A DNA stretch of 64,000 nucleotides from JALYUS01 sp038231255 (GTDB taxonomy: Bacteria; Chloroflexota; Chloroflexia; Thermomicrobiales; JALYUS01), in the NCBI GenBank assembly GCA_038231255.1, contig JBBRLR010000012.1:7353-71352 (forward strand), given 5' to 3'. Positions 26,144 through 34,129 of this stretch are shown here, piece by piece. The notes under the pieces are model-generated. The model did not search any database. It saw nothing but the letters and a program-made list of their open reading frames with translations, and was not told the DNA's origin. Each line of letters starts with the position of its first letter. Within the stretch, counting starts at the first letter, position 1. The position numbers were made by a program, and so were the translations under genes.

Positions 26144-27520
26144 TTGCATATACAAGAAGGCGATCAACATGCGGCGGCGCCCGATACTCAGTACTCATCG
26201 AGCGAGCCGCTCGCCTCCCGGATGCGCCCGCGCAATCTGCGCGAATACGTCGGTCAGGAGCACCTGCTCGGGCCGGGTAGGCTTTTACGGCGCGCCATCG
26301 AGCAGGATGCAGTCCGCTCATGCATCCTTTGGGGGCCACCCGGCACCGGAAAGACGACCCTCGCACGCATCATCGCCGCAGAATCTCGCGCGCATTTCGC
26401 ACCTCTGAGCGCGGTATCGGCGGGTGTGGCCGACCTCCGGCGCGTCGTTGCCGAGGCGCAACAGCGCCACGCGTCAGGCGGCGCGCGCACACTGCTGTTC
26501 GTAGACGAAATTCACCGCTTCAATAAAGCGCAGCAAGATGCGATCCTCCCCTACGTCGAGGACGGCACGGTCATTTTTATCGGTGCGACGACGGAGAACC
26601 CCTCCTTTGAGGTCAATGCTCCCCTACTCTCACGCGCCCGCGTCTTCGTCCTGCATGCACTCACGGACGAGGACATCGCCGCCATCATCGGCCACGCACT
26701 CGGCGATCCGACGCGCGGGTTTGGCGGTCACGGCATCGTCCTGACCGACGCGGGGCGGGAGGCGTTGGTCAATCTCGCGAACGGCGATGCACGCTTCGCC
26801 CTCAATACACTGGAAATCGCCGCCATCGCGGCGGAAGCGTCCGATGAAGCGGAGGGGCGCATCATCACCGATGAAACGGTGATGGAGGCGGCGCAGCGGC
26901 GCGCGGCGGTCTACGATCAGGGGGGTGACGCGCACTACGACGCGATCTCTGCGCTCCACAAATCGCTGCGCGACTCCGACCCCGACGCGACCCTGTATTG
27001 GATGGGCCGCATGTTGGAATCGGGCGAGGACCCCCTCTTTGTTGCCCGTCGGCTCGTGCGCGCCGCGTCGGAGGACGTCGGACTCGCCGATCCACAGGCG
27101 CTCGTCGTCGCGATGGCGGCGCAGCAGGCCGTCCATTTCATCGGCATGCCCGAAGGCGCACTCGCCCTCGCCGAGGCCGCCGTCTATCTGGCGATGGCTC
27201 CGAAGAGTAACGCGCTCTACCGTGCCTACAAAGCCGTGCAGGCCGATGTCACCGAAACGCGCAACGATCCCGTCCCGCTCCATTTGCGCAACGCTCCGAC
27301 GCGTTTGATGAAGAATATCGGCTACGGCAAAGGCTATCAGTACGCGCATGACGCGGCGGACGCAGTCGTCGCGCAGGAGCATCTGCCCGAAAATCTGCGC
27401 GGTCACCGTTACTACGAACCGACCGATCGCGGCGTCGAAGCGCGCATCAGCCAGCGCCTCGCGGAACGCCGCGAGCGAATCGCTGGCTTACGTAGCCAAA
27501 CGGAAGGAGCCTCCTCGTGA
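26144..27520 (+). CDS. rarA: replication-associated recombination protein A (MgsA/RarA AAA+ ATPase)
   Basis: Clamp-loader-like AAA+ ATPase acting at stalled replication forks. Blocks: LASRMRPRNLREYVGQEHL, Walker A WGPPGTGKTT near residue 64, Walker B LFVDEIHRFNKAQQDA, sensor 1 GATTENPSFE, then the C-terminal MgsA/RarA domain with MLESGEDPLFVARR and GYGKGYQYAHD. 458 residues from the TTG at 26144. The ribosome site is poor and no ATG lies upstream in frame; an ATG at 26221 would cut into the conserved PLASRMRP block, so the longer reading is kept. The stop overlaps the rph GTG. Confidence 0.95.
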   Translation: MHIQEGDQHAAAPDTQYSSSEPLASRMRPRNLREYVGQEHLLGPGRLLRRAIEQDAVRSCILWGPPGTGKTTLARIIAAESRAHFAPLSAVSAGVADLRRVVAEAQQRHASGGARTLLFVDEIHRFNKAQQDAILPYVEDGTVIFIGATTENPSFEVNAPLLSRARVFVLHALTDEDIAAIIGHALGDPTRGFGGHGIVLTDAGREALVNLANGDARFALNTLEIAAIAAEASDEAEGRIITDETVMEAAQRRAAVYDQGGDAHYDAISALHKSLRDSDPDATLYWMGRMLESGEDPLFVARRLVRAASEDVGLADPQALVVAMAAQQAVHFIGMPEGALALAEAAVYLAMAPKSNALYRAYKAVQADVTETRNDPVPLHLRNAPTRLMKNIGYGKGYQYAHDAADAVVAQEHLPENLRGHRYYEPTDRGVEARISQRLAERRERIAGLRSQTEGASS

Positions 27521-28245
27521 GTGTCCCACGCACTGACCGCCCCAATGACGCGCTGCGCCCCGTCAGGATCGAAACCGGCATCGCCGCCTTCGCCGAGGGT
27601 TCCGCGCAGATCGCCTTTGGCAAGACAGAAGTGCGCTGCACCGCGAGCATCGAGAACCGTGTGCCGCCATTCCTTGTCGGCAAGGGGCAGGGATGGGTCA
27701 CTGCCGAATACGCGATGCTGCCCCGCGCGACCTTCACCCGCTCGCCCCGCGAGTCCGTCACGGGCAAGATCGGCGGACGCACGCACGAAATCCAGCGCTT
27801 GATCGGGCGGTCGTTGCGGGCCGTCGTGGACCTTTCCGCGCTCGGCGAGCGCACGATCACCGTGGACTGCGATGTCCTCCAGGCAGATGCTGGCACCCGC
27901 ACTGCGGCAATCACCGGCGGCTATGTCGCGCTCGTCCTCGCGCTCCGGACACTGGTTGATAGCCGGACGATCCTCCGGCCTCCGGTACGTACACCCGTCG
28001 CCGCGATCAGTGTCGGCATCGTCGGCGGCGAGCCTCGCCTCGATTTGGAGTACGGTGAAGACAGCGCGGCGGACGTGGATGCCAATATCGTGATGACCGG
28101 CGCGGGCGCCTTCGTCGAGGTCCAAATGACCGCCGAGCACGATACCTTCGACATGACCGCCCTCAATCAGATGCTTACCCTTGCCCAGAAAGGCATCGCG
28201 GAACTCTTCGTCTTGCAGCAGCACGCCCTCGACGCCGCCCGATAA
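27517..28245 (+). CDS. rph: ribonuclease PH
   Basis: Phosphorolytic 3'-5' exoribonuclease that trims tRNA 3' ends. 242 residues with RPNDALRPVRIETG at the N-terminus, GWVTAEYAMLPRAT, the RNase PH basic block GRTHEIQRLIGRSLRAV, the phosphate-site DCDVLQADAGTRTAAI and GAFVEVQ. The GTG start overlaps the rarA stop by four bases (GTGA) with GGAGCCTCC upstream. It ends at a long inverted repeat facing hisB. Confidence 0.97.
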   Translation: MSVPRTDRPNDALRPVRIETGIAAFAEGSAQIAFGKTEVRCTASIENRVPPFLVGKGQGWVTAEYAMLPRATFTRSPRESVTGKIGGRTHEIQRLIGRSLRAVVDLSALGERTITVDCDVLQADAGTRTAAITGGYVALVLALRTLVDSRTILRPPVRTPVAAISVGIVGGEPRLDLEYGEDSAADVDANIVMTGAGAFVEVQMTAEHDTFDMTALNQMLTLAQKGIAELFVLQQHALDAAR

Positions 28246-28261
28246 TCGGCTCAGAGGGATT

Positions 28262-28352
28262 GAACGCAGAGGACGCAGAGCGCACAACGGAGAAAGAAAA
28301 CGAGAAAGATTCTTCTCTCTTTTTCTCTGCGCGCTCTGCGTCCTCTACGTTC
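28262..28352. terminator. long inverted repeat between convergent rph and hisB
   Basis: GAACGCAGAGGACGCAGAGC (arm 28262-28283) pairs with 28331-28352 at 21 of 22 positions. The inner part also pairs: a purine-rich GGAGAAAGAAAACGAGAAAG and a pyrimidine-rich CTTCTCTCTTTTTCTC. The T5 tract lies within the right arm region, not after the stem. It likely forms the end of both transcripts, but it resembles ACGCAGAG-type dispersed intergenic repeats known in several phyla, so its role is uncertain. Confidence 0.6.
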
Positions 28353-28362
28353 GATCCTTCTC

Positions 28363-28965
28363 CTACGACTCGATCACGCCCTTTGAGGACGGCACGGCGT
28401 CGCCGAGGCGGGGGTCATATTGGGTCGCGGCATCGAGCGCGCGTCCGAATCCCTTGAAGATTGCCTCGACCTCGTGGTGGGCGTTCGTGCCGTAGTGCAG
28501 CAGGATGTGGAGGTTCATCCGCGCCTCCATTGCCAGCGACAGTAGGAAATGGCGCACGAGATCCGTCTCCAGTGTGCCGACATGCGACGCGGAAAAGGCG
28601 CCCGTGAGGACGAAATACCCTCGCCCACCGAGGTCCACCGCCGTCGTGGCGAGCGCTTCGTCCATCGGCATCACCATATGCGCGGCCCGCCGTATGCCGC
28701 GCCGCTCGCCGAGCGCCTGCCCGATCGCGCGGCCCATACAAAGGCCGATGTCCTCCACCGTATGATGACCGTCCACGTCCAGATCGCCGTTCGCCGCCAC
28801 TTCCAGATCGAACAGACCGTGCCGCGCCCAGAGGGTCAGGAAATGATCGAGCGCGCCGATGCCCGTGGCGATCTCCGTTTTCCCCGTGCCGTCAATGCCG
28901 ACGCTGACGACGACATGCGTTTCCGCCGTTTCGCGCTCGATCGTCCCCACCCGCGACTCACTCAT
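28363..28965 (-). CDS. hisB: imidazoleglycerol-phosphate dehydratase
   Basis: Dehydrates imidazole glycerol phosphate to imidazole acetol phosphate in histidine synthesis. 200 residues with the manganese-binding repeats ALDHFLTLWARHG, DGHHTVEDIG, ALATTAVDLGGR, GTLETDLVRHF and HYGTNAHHEVEAIFKGF. Two starts fit: the ATG at 28965 (AGGA upstream, usual family length) and one at 29001 overlapping hisC. Both sit in copies of the same 12-base sequence 36 bases apart. It is the last gene of the his operon. Confidence 0.96.
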   Translation of the reverse strand: MSESRVGTIERETAETHVVVSVGIDGTGKTEIATGIGALDHFLTLWARHGLFDLEVAANGDLDVDGHHTVEDIGLCMGRAIGQALGERRGIRRAAHMVMPMDEALATTAVDLGGRGYFVLTGAFSASHVGTLETDLVRHFLLSLAMEARMNLHILLHYGTNAHHEVEAIFKGFGRALDAATQYDPRLGDAVPSSKGVIES

Positions 28966-28990
28966 TGCTTCCTGCCCAGAGGGCACCCGC

Positions 28991-30124
28991 TCATTGCTCA
29001 TTGCTTCCCATCTCCCGTGCGTACCGCTGCGCGAGCAGGGTCATCCGGCGCATCAGCCGATCCGTGTCTTCAGGCTTGCCGACCGAGATGCGCACATAGT
29101 CGGCGAGATCGGGCGATGCATACCGCCGCACGAAGATACCGTCCTCCTCCAGCCATTCCTGCAATGCCGCGCTCCCGCCGTGCAGAACATGCACGAGCAA
29201 GTAATTCGCCTTGCTCTCGAGCGGTCGGACGAAGTTTAGTTTCCGCAATGCCCGATACATCCGCAACCGTTCGAGCCGGATGCGGCGGATCGTCGAGCGG
29301 AAGTACGCCATCTCATCGAACACCGCCCGCACGGCGACCTGCGCCGCGACATTGACATTGTACGGTTGCTTGATCCGCCACGCTTCGTCGGCCATCCACC
29401 GTGGCATCAGCCCGTAGCCGATCCGCAGGCCGGCCAATCCCGCCCACTTCGAGAATGTCCGCAGCACAACCAGGTTGTCGAACTCGCGAATGAGCGGCGC
29501 GACGGTCCGACCACTGAATTCGAAGTACGCCTCATCCACGACGACAATCACATCGTGCCGCAATAGCCGGACGATGTCCCGCTCACGACACAGATTGCCA
29601 CTGGGGTTATTGGGCGAGGCGAGGAAGACGAGCTTGACATCGGGGGTCAGCGCCGCTTCCATCGCATCGCTGTCAAGCGAAAAGTCCGCCTTGCGCGGGA
29701 CGGCTCGCACACGAGCGCCAAACACCTCCGCGCGCGCCTGATACATACCGAACGTCGGCGTCGGGATCAGCACCGCCTCGCCCGGCTCGACGAAAAGCCA
29801 GAAGAGCAGGTCAATGATCTCGTCCGACCCATTGCCGACGATGATCCGCCCGGCGTCCAGCCCGGTATAGTTCGCGAGCAATGCGCGCACGTCCCTGCTT
29901 TCGGGATCAGGATACAAGTGGTACTGATCGAACGACGCCAACGCCTCCTGCACCCGCAGCGGCGTGCCGTAGGGGTTTTCGTTCGCGTTGAGCCGCAGGA
30001 TGCGGTCGGGCGACAGGCCACGCCGCGCCGCCGCCACCTCAACCGGCTCGATGGTCCGGTATGGCTCGACTTTCGTGATGCTCGAACGAAGCAGGTCACG
30101 CGGTTCGGTGATCGCGTCGCTCAC
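28991..30124 (-). CDS. hisC: histidinol-phosphate aminotransferase
   Basis: PLP enzyme converting imidazole acetol phosphate and glutamate to histidinol phosphate. 377 residues with RLNANENPYG near residue 43, GNGSDEIIDLLF, SPNNPSGNL, VVDEAYFEFSG and the PLP lysine in RTFSKWAGLAGLRIGYG. The ATG overlaps the hisD stop by four bases (ATGA). The final residues are encoded by an AGCAATGAGCAATGA run that also holds a hisB start. Confidence 0.97.
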   Translation of the reverse strand: MSDAITEPRDLLRSSITKVEPYRTIEPVEVAAARRGLSPDRILRLNANENPYGTPLRVQEALASFDQYHLYPDPESRDVRALLANYTGLDAGRIIVGNGSDEIIDLLFWLFVEPGEAVLIPTPTFGMYQARAEVFGARVRAVPRKADFSLDSDAMEAALTPDVKLVFLASPNNPSGNLCRERDIVRLLRHDVIVVVDEAYFEFSGRTVAPLIREFDNLVVLRTFSKWAGLAGLRIGYGLMPRWMADEAWRIKQPYNVNVAAQVAVRAVFDEMAYFRSTIRRIRLERLRMYRALRKLNFVRPLESKANYLLVHVLHGGSAALQEWLEEDGIFVRRYASPDLADYVRISVGKPEDTDRLMRRMTLLAQRYAREMGSNEQ

Positions 30125-31467
30125 GGTCGCCCCCCGACCAACGCGCCCGCGCGCATCCGCAGGCGCGCCGCACGGGCGTGCCCTTCCAGCCCTTCAGCGA
30201 CGGCAATTGCGGCGGCATCGGCGGCGAGCGCGGACGCCGCGCGCGGCGCCAGCCCGACGACGCTCATCGTCCGCATAAAATCCCCCACATGCATCGCGGA
30301 TGAGAAGCGCGCCGAGCCGCCCGTCGGCATGACATGGCTCGGGCCCGCGACATAATCGCCGAGCACTTCCGGGCTTGACTCGCCGAGGAAGATACCGCCT
30401 GCGTTCTCGACCAACCCGACATACTGCCACGGCTCCCGCACCAGCAGGCAGAGATGTTCCGGCGCGTAGGCATTCGCCAGTTCAATGGCCTCTTCAATCG
30501 TCGGCACGATAATCGCGCCGCCATTGGCATCCAGCGCGGCGCGGACGACCTCGGCGCGGGGCAGGTCGGAAAGTTGGCGCGTCACCGCCGCATCCACCGC
30601 CGCCGCGAGGGGCGCATCAGTCGTTAGCAGGATAGCGGACGACGTTTCGCCGTGTTCCGCCTGCGCGACCAAGTCCGCTGCCGCGCACACGGGGTCGGCG
30701 TGCTTGTCGGCGATCACGACCGTTTCGGTCGGCCCGGCGATCTGGTCAATTGCGACTGCGCCGAAGACGTACCGCTTCGCCGCACTGACGAACGGATTAC
30801 CCGGCCCAACGATCTTATCCACTCGTGGCACGGATTCTGTCCCATACGCGAGGGCGGCGATCGCCTGCGCACCGCCAATCGTGAAGACGCGATCAACCCC
30901 CGCAATTGCGGCGGCGGCGAGGATCACATCGGCGACCCCCGCCGGGTGCGGCGGCGTCGCAATGACGATCTCGTGCACCCCCGCCACTCGCGCCGGGATC
31001 GCCGACATCAGGAGCGTCGAGGGATACGCGGCAGTGCCACCCGGCACGTAAATGCCGACGCGCGCGAGCGGGCGAACGATCTGGCCGAGCGCGCCGTCCG
31101 GCGTGATCCACTGCCATCCTTCATGCCGTTCATGCTCGTGAAAGGCCCGAATCCGTGCCGCCGCCCGCTCCAGCGCCCCCCGGAGCGGGGGGGCAATCCG
31201 CGCGGATGCCGCGTCAAGGTCGGCCTGTGGCGTCTCGAACACCGTCAGTTCCACACCATCAATGCGCGCGGAGTAATCGCGCACAGCCGCATCGCCTTGT
31301 GCGGCGACCGCCAAACAAATCTCCTCCGCCACTCCCGCTGCGGTCAGGTCGCGCCCGAAAACGCGCCGAATGCCCGCCTGGATATGCGGCGGGAGCGGCG
31401 CTTCCATTGTCGGCGCCCGGTGGAGAATTGTCCGCCGCGCCTCGGCGACATCGGTGAAGATACGCAT
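30121..31467 (-). CDS. hisD: histidinol dehydrogenase
   Basis: NAD- and zinc-dependent enzyme oxidising histidinol to histidine, the last step of the pathway. 448 residues with VGIYVPGGTAAYPS, GGAQAIAALAYGTE, KIVGPGNPFV, the zinc ligands in QAEHGETS, the catalytic Glu-His in YAPEHL and GPSHVMPTGGSARF. The ATG at 31467 overlaps the hisG stop by one base (TGATG). Length is normal. Confidence 0.97.
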   Translation of the reverse strand: MRIFTDVAEARRTILHRAPTMEAPLPPHIQAGIRRVFGRDLTAAGVAEEICLAVAAQGDAAVRDYSARIDGVELTVFETPQADLDAASARIAPPLRGALERAAARIRAFHEHERHEGWQWITPDGALGQIVRPLARVGIYVPGGTAAYPSTLLMSAIPARVAGVHEIVIATPPHPAGVADVILAAAAIAGVDRVFTIGGAQAIAALAYGTESVPRVDKIVGPGNPFVSAAKRYVFGAVAIDQIAGPTETVVIADKHADPVCAAADLVAQAEHGETSSAILLTTDAPLAAAVDAAVTRQLSDLPRAEVVRAALDANGGAIIVPTIEEAIELANAYAPEHLCLLVREPWQYVGLVENAGGIFLGESSPEVLGDYVAGPSHVMPTGGSARFSSAMHVGDFMRTMSVVGLAPRAASALAADAAAIAVAEGLEGHARAARLRMRAGALVGGRP

Positions 31468-32537
31468 CACGGCACCAACTCTTGCGGTAAACCGAGCGTG
31501 TCAAGCATCGCGACATAGGCCTGCGACACCGACTCGAAGACGTATTCCGGCGCCCCGACCGTGATGCCGCCGCTGCCCGCGCGCCGCAGATGGTCAATCG
31601 CCGGGAGCAGCAACCCTTCCTCGACAACCAGGCTGACGGCGTACCATCCCGTCTCCAACGCGGTGATCACCGGCCCGGTGACCGCGCTCTGCAGAATCGG
31701 CGTTTTGGGAAAGACCGGCGCGACGGTCGGGCCGAGCGTGCCTGCGGTTTCCACTTGCTGGATCACATGCGTCGCCACCTCGGCGGCGCTGTCGCCGCGC
31801 ACATTCGCGGTCAGCGTCCGGTAGCGTCGGCTGCGCAGGTGCGCTTCCGCGAATTCCATGATGTGGCGCAGTTGCTGCCGTTTCGTGGGCGACTCGCGGA
31901 GTTGGCGACGGTTACCGATCAGGCAGGCCTGTGTCTCCATAATCGTCCCGCCCGCGACCTCCTTCAGCCGGTTATCGCGCAGCGTCGTCCCCGTCTCCGT
32001 CCGGTCAGCGACGATGTCCGCAGTATCAATCGCCGGAGCCGCCTCCAAGCCACCCTCGCCCTCGATCACGACGAAATAGGTGATGCCGCGCGCATACAGA
32101 AAATCCTTGACGAGATTCGGCGAATCCGTGATGACGCGCAGGGTGCGTCCGCGCGCCCGGAAATCGGCAGCGAGGTCGGCAAGGTCCGCAATCGTCGTGA
32201 TGTCCACCCACGCCTCCGGCACCTCGATCACGAACCGGCAACGGCTGAACCCGAGGTCGGGCATCAACACCAGCACCGATTCGTTGTCGTCCTGATGCTC
32301 GGCGACGAAATCCAGCCCCGTGATTCCGACATCCGCAAGGCCGGTTTCAACCTTCGTGACAATGTCCGCCGCGCGTTGAAAGAGAACCGAGACATCGGGA
32401 ATGCCCCGCAATGCCCCAACATATTGCCGCGCGTTCGGGCGGCGCACCGGGAAGCCGACGCGGTCAAAAAACAACCGCGTCCCCTCCTCGATCCGCCCTT
32501 TGCTCGGCAACGCGATCCGCAATCCCTCGTCAGGCAT
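31467..32537 (-). CDS. hisG: ATP phosphoribosyltransferase, C-terminally extended
   Basis: First enzyme of histidine synthesis, joining ATP and PRPP. The catalytic part (residues 5-215) shows RIALPSKGRIEEGT, DVGITGLDFV, TDSPNLVKDF and the family block DRTETGTTLRDNRLKEV. About 140 residues follow, with a HisG_C-like segment (WYAVSLVVEEG, LRRAGSGGITV). At 356 residues it exceeds both the short form (about 210) that pairs with HisZ and the usual long form (about 290). The ATG at 32537 overlaps the upstream stop by eight bases. Pathway control by histidine is expected from family knowledge only. Confidence 0.94.
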   Translation of the reverse strand: MPDEGLRIALPSKGRIEEGTRLFFDRVGFPVRRPNARQYVGALRGIPDVSVLFQRAADIVTKVETGLADVGITGLDFVAEHQDDNESVLVLMPDLGFSRCRFVIEVPEAWVDITTIADLADLAADFRARGRTLRVITDSPNLVKDFLYARGITYFVVIEGEGGLEAAPAIDTADIVADRTETGTTLRDNRLKEVAGGTIMETQACLIGNRRQLRESPTKRQQLRHIMEFAEAHLRSRRYRTLTANVRGDSAAEVATHVIQQVETAGTLGPTVAPVFPKTPILQSAVTGPVITALETGWYAVSLVVEEGLLLPAIDHLRRAGSGGITVGAPEYVFESVSQAYVAMLDTLGLPQELVP

Positions 32538-34050
32538 GGGGAACCCCGTGGGGGCGCAGCACAGAGGTCTGTCGGAATGGCGCCCCCACCCGATCAATCT
32601 GATCTAGTGGGATATGTAACTCTGGCTCCCCAGTGAGTGGTAGCCAGCGCAGCGACCCCCCGTCCGGCGACGGTTCCGCATACGCGTGGGCACGGAGCGA
32701 CCGCGCGTGTTTGATCGCGGCATTTGGCGTCCGGTCGCGCACATCGAGGAGTGCCGTCCACCCAACGGCGCGCAGCGCATGGGCGAGCGCCGCCGCACTC
32801 CGCCCATCTTTGCCTTCCCCGTGCCCAACAACCACGACGGGCGTCTGTCCGTCTTCGGAAGGCGCTTCGGGCAGCGCATCGTACAGGCGTTCGATGCCGA
32901 GGGAGAAACCGACGGCAGGCAGCGGCTGGCGGGAGCCAAGGATCGTCGCCAGATCGTCGTATCTCCCGCCACCGCCGAGTTGTTCGGAATCGTCGGCATA
33001 TAACTCGAACAGCACGCCGGTGTAATAGTGCAGGCCACGCCCGAGGCCGAGATCGAGAATCACCCGCTCCGGCGCAATGTCATATGCGCCGAGCAGATCA
33101 ATCACCGTGCGCAAGCGTGCGACCGCGTCCATCGCCATATGCTCCGCCGCAAGCAAGGCCTCGAGGCGCGGGAAGACCTCGCCCGGAATGCCACGGAGCA
33201 TCACCAAACGCCGCAGGAAATCGAGCGCGCGCCGCACATCATTCCCTTCGGCACGCCGGGCAATCTTACGGATCAACCCTTCGGCGATCTCTTCGGGCGT
33301 ACGCCGGTGCCCGTCGAGCGAAATGCCCGCCTCGCGAAGCAGCGACAGGAACGCGTCGCGGTCGGGCGGCTCGACTGCCGTCGGCGCAGCCACCTGCGTT
33401 TCCTCCGCCAGCATCGCCGCGAGGGCGGGGTGGATGCGCTCCCCGCGCGGATCGACAGGCCGGAGCCGTTCCATGCTCCAGACGAGCCATTCGCGGACCC
33501 GTTCATCGAGCGCCAGGCCCGCCAGAAAGCCGCGCACGATGCCAACATGTCCCAGGACGATCCGCACATCACCAATCCCGGCAGCCCGGAGCGCGGCGAC
33601 TGCCGTGCCGATCACTTCGGCATCGGCGGCGGCGGTCGCAGCGCCCAACAATTCGATCCCGACCTCGGTAAATTGTCGGTACCGCGCCTGACCGGGGCGT
33701 TCGTAGCGAAAAACGGGACCGTGATAGGCGACCCGGATCGGCAGCGGCGCGCTCTGCATCGTCGCAATCGTGCTGCGAACGACCGATGCGGTGAACTCCG
33801 GCCGCAGGCAAAGATCGCGATTCCGGTAGCGGAAGGCGTACATCTGCTGCACCCGCTCCTCGCCCGCCTTGCGCAGAAAGAGTTCGGTGGACTCGATCAC
33901 CGGGAAATCGGTCAGCGCGTACCCCGCGCGGGCGCAGACCGCCAGAATATCGGCGGCGAGCGTCGCATGCGCGGCATGAAGCGCGGCAGGGATGTCATTC
34001 ATCCCGCGCACACGTTCCACCGCCATGTTCGCCGCCTGCCGCGTTGCCAC
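32530..34050 (-). CDS. hisZ: HisZ-like ATP phosphoribosyltransferase regulatory subunit (HisRS paralogue)
   Basis: 506 residues. It resembles histidyl-tRNA synthetase: GMNDIPAA, motif 2 FRYERPGQARYRQFTEVGIELLG-type, GRGLHYYTGVLFE, LGGGGRYDDL and FSLGIERLYDAL. The motif 2 tail reads RQFTEVG, as in HisZ (REFTQ), where a true HisRS has RQFHQ. It also keeps an anticodon-domain-like C-terminus (VVVVGHGEGKDGRSA onward), usually absent from HisZ. Position directly ahead of hisG favours HisZ; a bifunctional or true HisRS cannot be excluded. The GTG at 34050 has GGAAGGAG seven bases upstream and begins the his operon. Confidence 0.78.
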   Translation of the reverse strand: MATRQAANMAVERVRGMNDIPAALHAAHATLAADILAVCARAGYALTDFPVIESTELFLRKAGEERVQQMYAFRYRNRDLCLRPEFTASVVRSTIATMQSAPLPIRVAYHGPVFRYERPGQARYRQFTEVGIELLGAATAAADAEVIGTAVAALRAAGIGDVRIVLGHVGIVRGFLAGLALDERVREWLVWSMERLRPVDPRGERIHPALAAMLAEETQVAAPTAVEPPDRDAFLSLLREAGISLDGHRRTPEEIAEGLIRKIARRAEGNDVRRALDFLRRLVMLRGIPGEVFPRLEALLAAEHMAMDAVARLRTVIDLLGAYDIAPERVILDLGLGRGLHYYTGVLFELYADDSEQLGGGGRYDDLATILGSRQPLPAVGFSLGIERLYDALPEAPSEDGQTPVVVVGHGEGKDGRSAAALAHALRAVGWTALLDVRDRTPNAAIKHARSLRAHAYAEPSPDGGSLRWLPLTGEPELHIPLDQIDRVGAPFRQTSVLRPHGVPHA

Positions 34051-34085
34051 CCATTCGCTCCTTCCGGCGCACATCGTCGGGCACT

Positions 34086-34094
34086 ATCTTACCA
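34086..34094 (-). promoter_or_regulatory. candidate extended -10 promoter of the his operon
   Basis: Minus strand: TGG followed by TAAGAT (34091 to 34086), in the 79-base gap between pheT and hisZ. No clear -35 box. The his genes may instead be read through from pheST. Confidence 0.4.
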
Positions 34095-34129
34095 TGCTCA
34101 CCGACAGTAAAATGATCGGGGCCGTGCCG

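Noticed and set aside
33028..34110. 360-codon plus-strand frame opposite hisZ
   Set aside because: Shadow of the HisZ gene; composition is unlike the real proteins and no start signal is present.
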